The notes: generated by a model not told the origin, from the letters alone. A stretch of DNA of 15,283 nucleotides from Candidatus Methanoperedens sp. (GCA_026552835.1 JAPMTY010000085.1:1-15283), one strand, 5' to 3'. Shown: positions 7,351 through 15,081, counted from the first letter of the stretch. A program made the numbers and translations.

Positions 7351-7666
7351 ATATTATCACCAGTTGCCGGGGAATTGGCAGACGGCGCAGCAGTGAGCAG
7401 CCTGATATATGAATATATGAAAAATACAAAACCTGACATTAAATCAAATACAAGGATAATTGAAGTTTCACCGCCTTTTGGAATCCCACCTGTTGTAGTT
7501 TCAAAGGATATCGACCCGCCTATAAGGAAGGCTTAAAGATATTTTCTTGAAAATAGATAAGGATGAAGAAGGTAAAATAATTCTCTCCAAAATCATGATC
7601 GATAAATTTGTGAATATAAATGATAATACCTATGATTCCATAAGAGAAATGAGGAAAAAAGTCTAA
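7351..7666 (+). pseudogene. Remnant of a PhnD-type phosphate/phosphonate-binding protein
   Basis: Translation in two frames gives the C-terminal third of a PhnD-like (PF12974-type) periplasmic binding protein. One frame reads AGELADGAAVSSLIYEYMKN, then a segment ending PPFGIPPVVVSKDIDPPIRK up to a stop at 7534-7536. The next frame continues with LKDIFLKIDKDEEGKIILSK and ends NTYDSIREMRKK-V at TAA 7664-7666. The frames join at about 7526-7534, so one extra base (or two lost) broke the gene. The N-terminal two thirds, including the signal peptide and most of the ligand pocket, are absent; a stop at 7348-7350 precedes the fragment. The family is normally about 300 residues. The remnant stop overlaps the kinase start (TAATG). 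PhnD-type proteins are often encoded beside histidine kinases as sensors, so this was probably its ligand-binding partner. Confidence 0.82.
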
Positions 7667-9903
7667 TGACAACCCTACGCACCAGGATTATTATTTCGAC
7701 CATGTTTATAATATTCCTGATTATAACCGGGTCTTACCTGGTTATCCAAGATCTCCAGAGAGGCATAATTGAAGGTGACTTCCGGGATAAGGGAAATATA
7801 ATGGCTAATCACCTAGCGTTAGAATTTAAAAACCCATTACTTGTAAATGATTTAATGGGAATAAGAAGTTATATAGACAATCTGGAAAGCAGTAACCCGG
7901 ATATAGAATATGTTTTTTTAACAGATTCCCATGGAAATGTAATGATTCATACATTTGAGAAGGGATTCCCAAAAGAACTTCTAAATTTAAGTAATCCATC
8001 AAATGTCGGGAAGGAAGAGGTATTGAATACCGAGATGGGGGTTATACACGATTTTGATGCTCCGCTTTTTGAAAACAAAGGTTACGTTCATGTGGGGATA
8101 TCAGAAAACAGGATCCGTGAGCAGATACTTGATGCCTCGAGAAGATTGTTGCTGTTAGCCGGGGTTGCAATGATTCTGGGGGGTATATTTACATATTTTA
8201 TTGGACGAAGGCTAACAGAACCGGTCTTGAAGCTCACAGAAGGAGCAAAAAAAATAAATAAAGGTATTCTTGACCAGAAAATAGATATCAAAACTGGTGA
8301 CGAATTAGGTGAACTTGCCAGCACGTTTAATGACATGGCTTCAAGTTTAAATCAAAAAATGAAGGATTTGGTTGCATCGAAAGAACAAACCGAGATGGCG
8401 CAAAAATATCTCGAGACATTATTTGACAGTATTGAAGATGGTATAATCGTTTTAAATATTAATCATGAAATTATTAAAATGAATAGCTCCTTTCTAAAGA
8501 TGATGGGACTGACCGAAGACAAGGCTATTGGCAGAACCTGCCATGAAATAATTTTGGGGTCAAACCCAGCCCAGAGCAAAAAAGAATTGTGTTCTATTAA
8601 TACCTTACTGGAAACCAAGAAGCCAATAAGGTTTGTTCAAGAAGTTCTTGTAGGTGACAATAAAATAATCCTGGAACTGACTGCTTCACTGTTTTTGGAT
8701 GGCAGGGGTACGTCAAACATAATTTTAGTATTAAGGGATGTAACACAGCAAAAAGCGCTTGAAGAAGAAAATATTGTTTTTAATAAAAACATCAAGTACT
8801 TGAAGGAATTTAACGAAGAGATTCTGAATAATGTCAATCTGGCAATCCATGTCGTTGATAAAGACATGAATATCCTCGCTGTTAACGATGAACTGATAAG
8901 ACTCGGCAAAGGCAGGATCAAAAAAGAGCTGGTAATAAACAAAAACCTTTTCGAAGCATTCCCGTTCCTGAAAGAAAGACATCTTGATATGGAATACGAG
9001 CATGTCCTCAAAACCGGGGAAATATTCCTGAGCGAAGAAAAAACACAATATTTTGATGACGTAATTTATACGGACACAAGCAAAATACCGATCAAGGATA
9101 AAAATGGCAATGTCGAAAAAATCATAACTGTCATCACGGATGTAACCGAACGCAAAAAACTTGAAGAAGAATTAAAGGATTCTTATGAAGAACTCAAACT
9201 CACATATTCAAAACTGCAGGAACTTTTCAGGATGAAGAACAATTTCCTTTCAAATATATCACATGAACTCAGGACGCCGCTTACTTCCGTTATCGGGTAT
9301 ACGGAATTGATGCTCGAAGGGAATCTGACCGATGAACAGCGCCACAAGGCCGAGATAATCCTTAGAAATTCAAAAAGATTATCAAAGTTAATCAGCGCGC
9401 TGCTCGACACTCCACTTATCGAATCCGGGACCCTTGCGCTTAAAATCCAGTTGGTGTCTCTTTTTGACCTTGCCGTACAGGTCATAGAAGACATGAAAAG
9501 CGTTGCTTCGATAAAAAATATACCCATATTTAATGATATCCCGGAATTTATTATCATTAATGGTGATAAGGAAAGGCTGTTGGAAGTATTTTCGAATATC
9601 TTGGACAATGCTATTAAATTTACAATAAAAGGCGAGATAAGAATTTCTGCAGAAGAGGAAGCTGAAAACATACACGTTAAAGTAATCGATACCGGAATAG
9701 GCATCCCCCAGGAAAATCTTCTTCGGATATTTGACAAGTTTTACCTGGTGGAATCGTCCAACACGCGAAAATATGAAGGGGCGGGATTGGGTCTATGGAT
9801 TTCAAAAAATATTGTTGAGGCCCATGGCGGCAGAATCTGGGCGGAAAGTAAAAATAGGGGAAGTACCTTTCATATTTTATTGCCAAAATCGGTGAAAGAA
9901 TGA
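7666..9903 (+). CDS. Membrane histidine kinase, HAMP-PAS-PAS-HisKA-HATPase
   Basis: This is a sensor kinase of 745 residues. Order: membrane helix (about 8-27), extracytoplasmic sensor of about 130 residues (Cache-like by length and position), second membrane helix (160-180), HAMP (181-233), PAS 1 (about 248-365), PAS 2 (about 385-497), a short coiled coil (497-520), HisKA with H533 in NISHELRTPLTS, and HATPase with N-box N644/N648, G1 box D675-x-G-x-G, F box 688-693 and G2 box GAGLGL (705-710). All catalytic motifs are intact. PAS 1 has several cysteines (292, 309). The start ATG overlaps the stop of the PhnD-type remnant, and its own stop overlaps the receiver gene (ATGA at 9900-9903), so kinase and receiver are a cognate pair. 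The signal it senses is unknown. Confidence 0.93.
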   Translation: MTTLRTRIIISTMFIIFLIITGSYLVIQDLQRGIIEGDFRDKGNIMANHLALEFKNPLLVNDLMGIRSYIDNLESSNPDIEYVFLTDSHGNVMIHTFEKGFPKELLNLSNPSNVGKEEVLNTEMGVIHDFDAPLFENKGYVHVGISENRIREQILDASRRLLLLAGVAMILGGIFTYFIGRRLTEPVLKLTEGAKKINKGILDQKIDIKTGDELGELASTFNDMASSLNQKMKDLVASKEQTEMAQKYLETLFDSIEDGIIVLNINHEIIKMNSSFLKMMGLTEDKAIGRTCHEIILGSNPAQSKKELCSINTLLETKKPIRFVQEVLVGDNKIILELTASLFLDGRGTSNIILVLRDVTQQKALEEENIVFNKNIKYLKEFNEEILNNVNLAIHVVDKDMNILAVNDELIRLGKGRIKKELVINKNLFEAFPFLKERHLDMEYEHVLKTGEIFLSEEKTQYFDDVIYTDTSKIPIKDKNGNVEKIITVITDVTERKKLEEELKDSYEELKLTYSKLQELFRMKNNFLSNISHELRTPLTSVIGYTELMLEGNLTDEQRHKAEIILRNSKRLSKLISALLDTPLIESGTLALKIQLVSLFDLAVQVIEDMKSVASIKNIPIFNDIPEFIIINGDKERLLEVFSNILDNAIKFTIKGEIRISAEEEAENIHVKVIDTGIGIPQENLLRIFDKFYLVESSNTRKYEGAGLGLWISKNIVEAHGGRIWAESKNRGSTFHILLPKSVKE

Positions 9904-10280
9904 ATAATAAAGCATCAATTAAAAAAGTCCTTGTGGTTGACGATGAACCCGATACTCTTGAGCTTGTTAAATTGGTCCTGGAGAGCGGCGGTTTTGAAAC
10001 TATACTTGCTGCAAGCGGTATGGACGCTTTAGCTAAAGTTGGGACTACAAAACTTGACCTGGTTCTTCTTGATATCATGATGCCGGACATGGACGGATGG
10101 GATGTCTTCAGAAAAATCAAAGAAAAATATCCAGCACTCCCCATTGCTATTTTGACTGCCAAAGCCCAGAACATAGATAAGTTACTCGGGCTTCATGTTT
10201 TAAAAGCCGATGATTATATAACAAAACCATTCGGTAAGAATGAACTGATTAATAAAGTAAAGAAATTGACAGGCACCTGA
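9900..10280 (+). CDS. Stand-alone response-regulator receiver domain
   Basis: This 126-residue protein is a complete receiver domain and nothing else. The acidic pair D14/D15 is in VLVVDDEPD, the phospho-acceptor is D58 in LLDIMMPDMDG, T86 is the switch residue and K109 is in ITKPFG. It overlaps the kinase by four bases and should accept its phosphate. With no DNA-binding or enzymatic output it must act by protein contact, as CheY- or Spo0F-like receivers do. Within this window the KaiC-like ATPase, the Roadblock protein or the downstream DUF2150-like protein are possible targets, but nothing in the sequence chooses among them. Single-domain receivers are common in Methanosarcinales signalling loci. 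Confidence 0.93.
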   Translation: MNNKASIKKVLVVDDEPDTLELVKLVLESGGFETILAASGMDALAKVGTTKLDLVLLDIMMPDMDGWDVFRKIKEKYPALPIAILTAKAQNIDKLLGLHVLKADDYITKPFGKNELINKVKKLTGT

Positions 10281-10330
10281 AATAAAAATGACCAAAAATT
10301 AATGTACTATCCATAACAATTGGAGAAATC

Positions 10331-10930
10331 ATGCAAGAACAAAAAATTGTAATCCCCTTCTATACGCAGGAGAGATGGAGCAACTGGATAAAAAAAGTAG
10401 TGGAAAGCGGTTTCAAGATAGAGGACCAGCAAAAAGGCGCTGTTTTTGTATATATGGAAGATGATGTGGTTCTTGCATGTTTGAAAATAATAGCAAAATA
10501 TGACAAGAATATAATTAGCAAAGAATCGGCTCTTGCGTATCTTTCAGAAATTAAAAATATTACCTTGAAAAAAGTTGAACCGGTTAATGAAGATATTGAC
10601 ATGATGATTGAATCCGTCCAGTTATCATTAATGGGTGTTTTTGCATCGTGTGAATGTTACGTTGAGAAGGCATTTGAAAAAACAAAAACCCTTAACAAAT
10701 TGATAAAAAGCGCCATCGCTGCTGAAAAAGAGGATAATATGGGCGCAGCGCTAGGAAATATCGCAGAAATCGGAGCGAACATCCTTGCTGGCGGGAAAAT
10801 CAAGGAAAAAGACCTTGATGACATCCCTGAAGGACTTGTAGCTGAATGGCTTGATGGGATAGATTCCCTAAGTGCGGCCATGATTGGCGATACCAGCTAC
10901 CGTGATGACGAACCGGATGAAGGGAATTGA
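10331..10930 (+). CDS. Conserved archaeal hypothetical protein, DUF2150-like
   Basis: This soluble protein of 199 residues has no membrane segment or signal peptide. I believe it belongs to the archaeal DUF2150 family on length and overall pattern, but that is from memory and not certain. It has an alpha/beta N-terminal half (FYTQERWSNWIKKVVESGF, then VFVYMEDDVVLACLKII), a Met- and Ser-rich helix (about 92-108) with CEC, and a very acidic C-terminus (DDEPDEGN). No catalytic motif is evident. The ATG has GGAG six bases upstream. It lies 50 bp after the receiver gene and 12 bp before the SAM methyltransferase, so it may be read with either group. Confidence 0.7.
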   Translation: MQEQKIVIPFYTQERWSNWIKKVVESGFKIEDQQKGAVFVYMEDDVVLACLKIIAKYDKNIISKESALAYLSEIKNITLKKVEPVNEDIDMMIESVQLSLMGVFASCECYVEKAFEKTKTLNKLIKSAIAAEKEDNMGAALGNIAEIGANILAGGKIKEKDLDDIPEGLVAEWLDGIDSLSAAMIGDTSYRDDEPDEGN

Positions 10931-10942
10931 ACCAATCCGATA

Positions 10943-11884
10943 ATGCTAATCCATGAAATTTTAGGTCGTCCTGACAACGATAACATATATTTTGTTGAAG
11001 AAAGTTACGCATCCTTAAAGAACAATACGTTATCCCTGCAATATCTGGAGAACATCCGGAAAGACCCGCATGCTTTGATTAGCGGGATTGATGATGAAAA
11101 CAATAATATTATAGGTTTGGTTCTTTTTAATCCCGAAACCGAAGAAACAGAAGAGTTCCATGCTGTTTTCACAAACCTCATTTCTTCAAAGCCTGCGCCT
11201 AATGAGAGCAGTAGGAGATTTTCCAGTATCTTAAAGGATTTAAAATTTAATAAATTTTACAATGTCACTGCCGCCGAATTTAATAATGCAATTATAGAAT
11301 ATTATTCCATCGAACTTGTAAACAGGCAGTTATGCGAAAATTGCCACATTTCAAAAGAGCCCTATGAAATGGTTTATATTGAAAGCCGGAATGCCAGATT
11401 GGAAGGATTGCTGGATAAACATAAACTCAATGGGAATATCCTTGAAATATGCTGTGGGAACGGTATGTCAACCCTGCCCCTTCATAAAATGGGATACAAT
11501 CCCCTGGCGACAGATTATGATAAATGCCAGATATGCCAGGGGCTTGAGCATCATGTTCTTGACCCAAAGAGAACGATTGTTCTTGATGCAACGAGGCTTT
11601 CTCTATTCTTTGCAGAAAATGAATTTGATACCATAGTCGGTTTTATGCTGGGCACGATATATCCTTTCAACAAAGCTATCTGGGAAAAAATGATGGTCGA
11701 GTCGGTAAAAGTTTTGAAACCTGGAGGATATATCATGCTGACAGTAAATAAACGCGAAGAAATTGAAATCCTAAAAAACGCACTTGAGGAAAATGGGATT
11801 AAAGGAAAACTTGTCGACAATACCGATGAAAAAGGCATTTATGACCAATGGATGTATATAGGGACTAAACAAAATGCCTCGTGA
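10943..11884 (+). CDS. Class I SAM-dependent methyltransferase with N-terminal extension
   Basis: The C-terminal part (about 155-313) is a Rossmann-type methyltransferase: SAM-binding motif I ILEICCGNGMS (166-176), acidic end of strand 2 at D191, LDATRLS (214-220) as the next loop, and VLKPGGYIML (257-266) in the usual post-motif position. The N-terminal 150 residues are not recognised. Two CxxC pairs occur, C131/C134 (CENC) and C195/C198 (CQIC), which could bind a metal or form disulfides. Its last 11 bases overlap the start of ftsJ (11874), so the two are probably co-translated, hinting at an RNA or translation-related substrate. The ribosome site before ATG 10943 is weak. Substrate unknown. 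Confidence 0.82.
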   Translation: MLIHEILGRPDNDNIYFVEESYASLKNNTLSLQYLENIRKDPHALISGIDDENNNIIGLVLFNPETEETEEFHAVFTNLISSKPAPNESSRRFSSILKDLKFNKFYNVTAAEFNNAIIEYYSIELVNRQLCENCHISKEPYEMVYIESRNARLEGLLDKHKLNGNILEICCGNGMSTLPLHKMGYNPLATDYDKCQICQGLEHHVLDPKRTIVLDATRLSLFFAENEFDTIVGFMLGTIYPFNKAIWEKMMVESVKVLKPGGYIMLTVNKREEIEILKNALEENGIKGKLVDNTDEKGIYDQWMYIGTKQNAS

Positions 11885-12644
11885 CAGAAGAGATTATTTC
11901 TATAAGAAAGCAAAGGACGAAGGCTATCGTTCCAGAGCCGCTTTCAAACTGAAACAGATAAATGAAAAGTTTAAAATTATTGCGAAAGGGGATTCTGTTG
12001 TCGATCTTGGCGCCGCTCCGGGGGGATGGCTCCAGGTCGCAAAGGAACTCTCGGAAGGAAAAGTCGTTGGCGTGGATATACTCCCGATCGAGAAGATGGA
12101 AGGCGTGGAAACAATAAAAGGGGATATCCGGCTTGATAAGACGGTTGAAAAAATCAGGGATAAAGTTAAGAAAATTGGTGCTGATGCAGTTATCTGCGAC
12201 GCGGCGCCCAATCTCACGGGAAACTGGAGCTACGACCATGCCCGTTCGATTGACCTTGCTACTTCTGCTCTTGAATGCGCACGAAAAATATTAAAGCCCG
12301 GGGGAAAATTTGCAGTGAAAGTGTTCCAGGGTGATTTATTTCCCGATTTCCTGGATAAGGTACGGCAGAGTTTTGTGAAGGTGAAAGCATTTTCCCCCGA
12401 GGCTTCCCGGGCGCAAAGCGCCGAGATATATGTTATCGGAAGGGAATTGCTTTCAGGGGCGGTAAAAATGGGTGAGGAATATACAGTTACCATCGAGGAC
12501 ATGGGAGCCAATGGGGACGGGATAGCCAAAATTAATGATTTTGTTGTATTTGTAAATAACGCAAAAAAAGGCGAGAAACTTAAGATAAGAATCCGTTTTA
12601 TCAAACCAAATTTTGCATACGGTGAAAGAATTGAACAGGACTAA
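11874..12644 (+). CDS. rlmE: FtsJ/RlmE 2'-O-ribose methyltransferase with TRAM domain
   Basis: This predicted 23S rRNA (uridine-2'-O)-methyltransferase of the FtsJ family has the archaeal C-terminal TRAM extension. The SAM motif is VVDLGAAPGGWLQ (42-54). The four catalytic residues of FtsJ (Lys-Asp-Lys-Glu) are all present: K25 in SRAAFKL, D109 in ICDAAPN, K149 in FAVKVFQG and E184 in SAEIYV. Residues about 198-254 (EEYTVTIEDMGANGDGIAKI to FAYGERIEQD) form the TRAM beta-barrel, which in other enzymes binds RNA. Length (256) fits archaeal members. It overlaps the upstream methyltransferase by 11 bases. Family and chemistry are secure; the exact rRNA position is inferred from bacterial RlmE. 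Confidence 0.94.
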   Translation: MPRDRRDYFYKKAKDEGYRSRAAFKLKQINEKFKIIAKGDSVVDLGAAPGGWLQVAKELSEGKVVGVDILPIEKMEGVETIKGDIRLDKTVEKIRDKVKKIGADAVICDAAPNLTGNWSYDHARSIDLATSALECARKILKPGGKFAVKVFQGDLFPDFLDKVRQSFVKVKAFSPEASRAQSAEIYVIGRELLSGAVKMGEEYTVTIEDMGANGDGIAKINDFVVFVNNAKKGEKLKIRIRFIKPNFAYGERIEQD

Positions 12645-12672
12645 TCCATTTTTTATGGCAAAAATACAAATG

Positions 12673-12680
12673 TTTATTTA
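12673..12680 (+). promoter_or_regulatory. TATA box of the AhpD-like gene, probably leaderless
   Basis: TTTATTTA lies 31-38 bases before the ATG at 12711. With the usual archaeal TATA-to-start distance, transcription would begin within about ten bases of the ATG. No Shine-Dalgarno is present there, so a leaderless or nearly leaderless message is likely. Confidence 0.5.
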
Positions 12681-12710
12681 GTATAGGAATGAAATCGTTT
12701 TATTAGAAAC

Positions 12711-13160
12711 ATGGAATTGCAAAAGATTGAAAAAATCCTGAAAAAAGAGCCGGATGATGCAGCCGACGAATTATTGAAAGAGGTTGAAAAAGTTTACGGG
12801 GAAGTACCATATATCCTGAATTTCATGAAACAGTCGCCTGAGCTGCTTGTTGCCAAGGTTATCTATGAGAATGCCATAGTCAGGGAATTTAAGCGCCTCG
12901 ATGCGAAAACGGTAGAGCTTATATCAATAGGCGTTGCATCGGCGCTGCGGTGCGAGCACTGCCTCAAGCTGCATATCCGCGTGGCGCAGCGCCTTGGAAT
13001 CACAAAAGAAGAGATTTTCGATGCCATATTGATTGCGGGGTCATTGTCCAATGCAGCGGTGCTTGCCGAGGGCACTCGGGCGATGGATGCAGAAAAGTTG
13101 AACCTTTCGGAGTCATGCAAAGTGTGCGGGATTCCTGAAGAGAAGGATAAAAAGGATTAA
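12711..13160 (+). CDS. AhpD/carboxymuconolactone decarboxylase-family protein
   Basis: This 149-residue all-helical protein has the AhpD-like redox motif C81-E-H-C84-x3-H88 (CEHCLKLH), preceded by the usual helix of small residues and followed by [27 protein letters not shown]. Members with CxxC-x3-H act as disulfide reductases or peroxidase partners. A second cysteine pair, CKVCG (C136/C139), lies in a short charged tail (ending PEEKDKKD) that is not part of the usual core and might exchange electrons or bind metal. The gene has its own promoter (12673-12680), and its stop shares three bases with the stop of mmp10 on the other strand. A redox role near the oxygen-sensitive MCR genes is plausible but inferred. 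Confidence 0.9.
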   Translation: MELQKIEKILKKEPDDAADELLKEVEKVYGEVPYILNFMKQSPELLVAKVIYENAIVREFKRLDAKTVELISIGVASALRCEHCLKLHIRVAQRLGITKEEIFDAILIAGSLSNAAVLAEGTRAMDAEKLNLSESCKVCGIPEEKDKKD

Positions 13161-14392
13161 AGCTGTTTTTTAGGCGTCGTTCCCAGCACATTTATCATCT
13201 GGATCAATTCGGTAAAAGCCTCTATTTCCTTAGCTATTACCTCATCCTTCGTCATTGAAATACTCATCTCCCCATCAACTGTCAGCAAGTCTGGTCCTCT
13301 GCGCACCAATCTATCTATGCCGTCGCTAGTCAATACTTTCTTAATCTCGGGGTCATGGACAAACGCCCTCCCGGGAAATAAAACCGTCTCCTTTATTAGG
13401 GACAGGTCAAGAGCTTTTATATCTTCAATGGTAATCAGGCAGCCAACATCTTTTTTCACAGGCACGACACTCACCAGCCCGCCCAGCTTCTCGAAAATAT
13501 CTTCCAGCAACGGTGCAGCCACTTCGCTTGTTATTATTGTAGCCTCTTTTGTGAGCCTGGGCAGTTTCAAAAGCGCTTCTGGTTCATTCCTGATAGCAAA
13601 AGGCGAGCCGGTTTCAGGGTCGTAAAGGGGCGTTCCCGTTACGCGGAATTTGAACTTATCGTTTATATCATCAACAATTGCCTTGAATTCGGAAAGAGTA
13701 TGAGGGATTACCCCTTCTATCACCGGGACGTTATCAAGGATCAAGCCCTGCTCTACGGCATTGGCAAACCGCATGAGGATGAGACCTTTTACGCCCATTT
13801 CCTCAAGGTCTGTGCAGGTTTTTAACAGAACATCGCCGTCATTTACTCCCGGGATGAGTACCGAAGCGGCATATACATCAATCTGCTGCGCAAAGGTGCG
13901 AAGTGCTTCAAGTGAATCCTCGGCCGTCCTGTCGTTCATGTATGTCCGCCGAAGTTCAGGGTCGGTAGCAAAAACAGTGAACGTGACTTCATTTACGCCG
14001 TGGTTAATGAAAAACATTGCATCTTCTTTATTCAGCCCTTTTCCGCTTGTGTAGCCAAGGTGTATTGGCTTTTTAAATTGCGAGAGGAATTTCACAAGCG
14101 ATTTGAGTTCAGGATAGCAGCTCACATCCCCTCCGCCGCTTACGTTGAATTTTGATACGTTCTTGTTGAAAAAAATTGCATGCTGTATTTCCTGCGCCAC
14201 CATGGAAAACGGTTTGAAGCTCGAATAGCCTTCTTTTACATTTTTGGTGCAGTAATTGCATCCTTTCTGGAAGGGAAGGCAGTGCTTGCACCCAAAAGCA
14301 GGGACTTCCTTTACTCCCCTGAAATAACAGTACCTGCAAAAGCCGCGGCAATCATGCCCTGGGCGTCCTCCTATGTCAGCAAGTATTTCCAT
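13157..14392 (-). CDS. mmp10: Methanogenesis marker protein 10, McrA-arginine C-methyltransferase
   Basis: This is a radical SAM, cobalamin-dependent enzyme that methylates an arginine in the alpha subunit of methyl-coenzyme M reductase. The cluster motif C15-x3-C19-x2-C22 ([11 protein letters not shown]) is followed by Y23, the tyrosine position reported to ligate the cluster in the Methanosarcina enzyme. A second set, C35, C38, C45 and C48, is the family's extra cysteine group. [14 protein letters not shown] (85-98) and LGYTSGKG follow the family closely, and the C-terminal half includes [24 protein letters not shown] and [12 protein letters not shown] segments. The frame stays open to 14623, but the ATG at 14392 gives 411 residues starting [12 protein letters not shown], as in relatives, and avoids overlap with the divergent gene. 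It is divergent from the DUF2098-like gene and near mcrB. Confidence 0.95.
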   Translation of the reverse strand: MEILADIGGRPGHDCRGFCRYCYFRGVKEVPAFGCKHCLPFQKGCNYCTKNVKEGYSSFKPFSMVAQEIQHAIFFNKNVSKFNVSGGGDVSCYPELKSLVKFLSQFKKPIHLGYTSGKGLNKEDAMFFINHGVNEVTFTVFATDPELRRTYMNDRTAEDSLEALRTFAQQIDVYAASVLIPGVNDGDVLLKTCTDLEEMGVKGLILMRFANAVEQGLILDNVPVIEGVIPHTLSEFKAIVDDINDKFKFRVTGTPLYDPETGSPFAIRNEPEALLKLPRLTKEATIITSEVAAPLLEDIFEKLGGLVSVVPVKKDVGCLITIEDIKALDLSLIKETVLFPGRAFVHDPEIKKVLTSDGIDRLVRRGPDLLTVDGEMSISMTKDEVIAKEIEAFTELIQMINVLGTTPKKQL

Positions 14393-14456
14393 GGCTTCAT
14401 GAAATGTAAGAAAGTCATTTAAACCTATTGGCTTATGACCGTAATTATTAATAGTA

Positions 14457-14480
14457 ATCAGTTCAATTATAGGAACTGAT
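14457..14480 (+). promoter_or_regulatory. Perfect 8-bp hairpin/dyad over the DUF2098 start codon
   Basis: ATCAGTTC (14457-14464) pairs perfectly with GAACTGAT (14473-14480) around an eight-base loop. The right arm includes most of the AGGAA ribosome site (14471-14475) and the first two bases of the ATG (14479). In RNA it would hide the translation start; in DNA it is a 24-bp operator-like dyad between the divergent mmp10 and DUF2098 genes. Confidence 0.6.
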
Positions 14481-14787
14481 GAGTGAAATAAAGGTATCCG
14501 ATTCGGCTGGAAACCCTTTGCATGCGGGAAGTTTTGTACAATATATAAATACAGGTACGAAAGGCAATGTAATTGAAATCGTTTCTGACGATGAAGGGAC
14601 CTGGGCTCTTGTAGATAAGACAAATCTGTATTATAAAACCGAGGTTCTAAAAATAATAAATCCTGTTGAGGAAAAAGAGCTCGGTGAGAAAATATTAACT
14701 CGTGACGAAGTAAACGAAGTATTGGAAAAACAGAAAGAAGCTGGTAACGCTGAAATGAGTGATGTCAGCGTGGAAAGTGGCGGATAA
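14479..14787 (+). CDS. DUF2098-like methanogen-conserved small protein
   Basis: This 102-residue soluble protein has an N-terminal beta-rich domain (about 1-60) with [18 protein letters not shown], then [21 protein letters not shown]. That pattern fits the DUF2098 family of methanogenic archaea and resembles small barrel folds. The C-terminal 40 residues are a charged helix ([18 protein letters not shown]) and a polar tail. The function of the family is unknown. The ATG has AGGAA four to eight bases upstream, but this lies inside a perfect hairpin. It is divergent from mmp10 by 86 bp and precedes mcrB by about 295 bp, so a role connected with MCR maturation or expression is suggested by position only. 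Confidence 0.8.
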   Translation: MSEIKVSDSAGNPLHAGSFVQYINTGTKGNVIEIVSDDEGTWALVDKTNLYYKTEVLKIINPVEEKELGEKILTRDEVNEVLEKQKEAGNAEMSDVSVESGG

Positions 14788-14798
14788 ATATATCAAAA

Positions 14799-14810
14799 AA
14801 GAAGCTTCTT
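14799..14810. terminator. Palindrome after the DUF2098-like gene, possible terminator
   Basis: AAGAAGCTTCTT is a perfect 12-base palindrome preceded by an A run and followed by GTTAATTAAA, 12 bases after the DUF2098 stop. It might mark the 3' end before the mcr promoter. A palindrome with no loop makes a weak hairpin, so this is tentative. Confidence 0.3.
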
Positions 14811-14844
14811 GTTAATTAAAACCATGCTCTGTCGACACGAATTA

Positions 14845-14894
14845 TTTTATAATGTATTATCATGAACGATTCGTAAGCTTTAAGTACTTTAAAG
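14845..14894 (+). promoter_or_regulatory. Candidate mcr promoter with downstream dyad
   Basis: TTTTATAAT (14845-14853) is the best TATA-like box before mcrB and would place the transcript start near 14875. Directly at that point lies the dyad CTTTAA-GTACT-TTAAAG (14878-14894), and just before it the short dyad ACGATTCGT (14866-14874). Both are placed where a regulator could block or stabilise the initiation complex. A leader of about 200 bases would follow. Position and pattern only; the start site is not known. Confidence 0.45.
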
Positions 14895-14930
14895 GAATTG
14901 GTAGGTGGTACAAGGGATTGTAATGGATGT

Positions 14931-15032
14931 TCGATACAATAAAAAACAATGTGACTGGGATGAATAGAACATAATTATCTTATTTTGGGTTCTATACTCT
15001 ATCATGTTGTGGTCGCTCGTTTGTTGTATCGA
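14931..15032 (+). repeat. Nested inverted repeats in the mcr leader
   Basis: The outer arms TCGATACAA (14931-14939) and TTGTATCGA (15024-15032) are perfectly complementary over nine bases. Inside them ATAGAAC (14964-14970) and GTTCTAT (14989-14995) are complementary over seven. Together they could fold into a long two-level stem ending 36 bases before the mcrB ribosome site. No known riboswitch class is recognised. Apart from these, the promoter and the ribosome site, I see nothing else in 14788-15081. Confidence 0.5.
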
Positions 15033-15067
15033 TTCCAAGTGAGCAATTTCTTGGAAATACAAAATTA

Positions 15068-15074
15068 GGAGGTA
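15068..15074 (+). promoter_or_regulatory. Strong Shine-Dalgarno deciding the mcrB GTG start
   Basis: GGAGGT lies within TTAGGAGGTAAA and ends eight to ten bases before the GTG at 15082. Its strength and spacing decide the unusual GTG start. It is the strongest ribosome site in the window, as expected for an abundant enzyme. Confidence 0.8.
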
Positions 15075-15081
15075 AATAAAC

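Noticed and set aside
7318..7410. ATG at 7318 as a short gene after the second membrane protein (reads MKYIYFVVFILNIIT, like a signal peptide)
   Set aside because: The frame stops at about 7410 and is out of phase with the PhnD-type remnant, though it may be a leftover signal sequence from the broken gene.
14393..14623. 77-codon upstream extension of the mmp10 frame
   Set aside because: It would overlap the DUF2098-like gene, has no family similarity, and the ATG at 14392 gives the normal Mmp10 N-terminus with cysteines at positions 15, 19 and 22.
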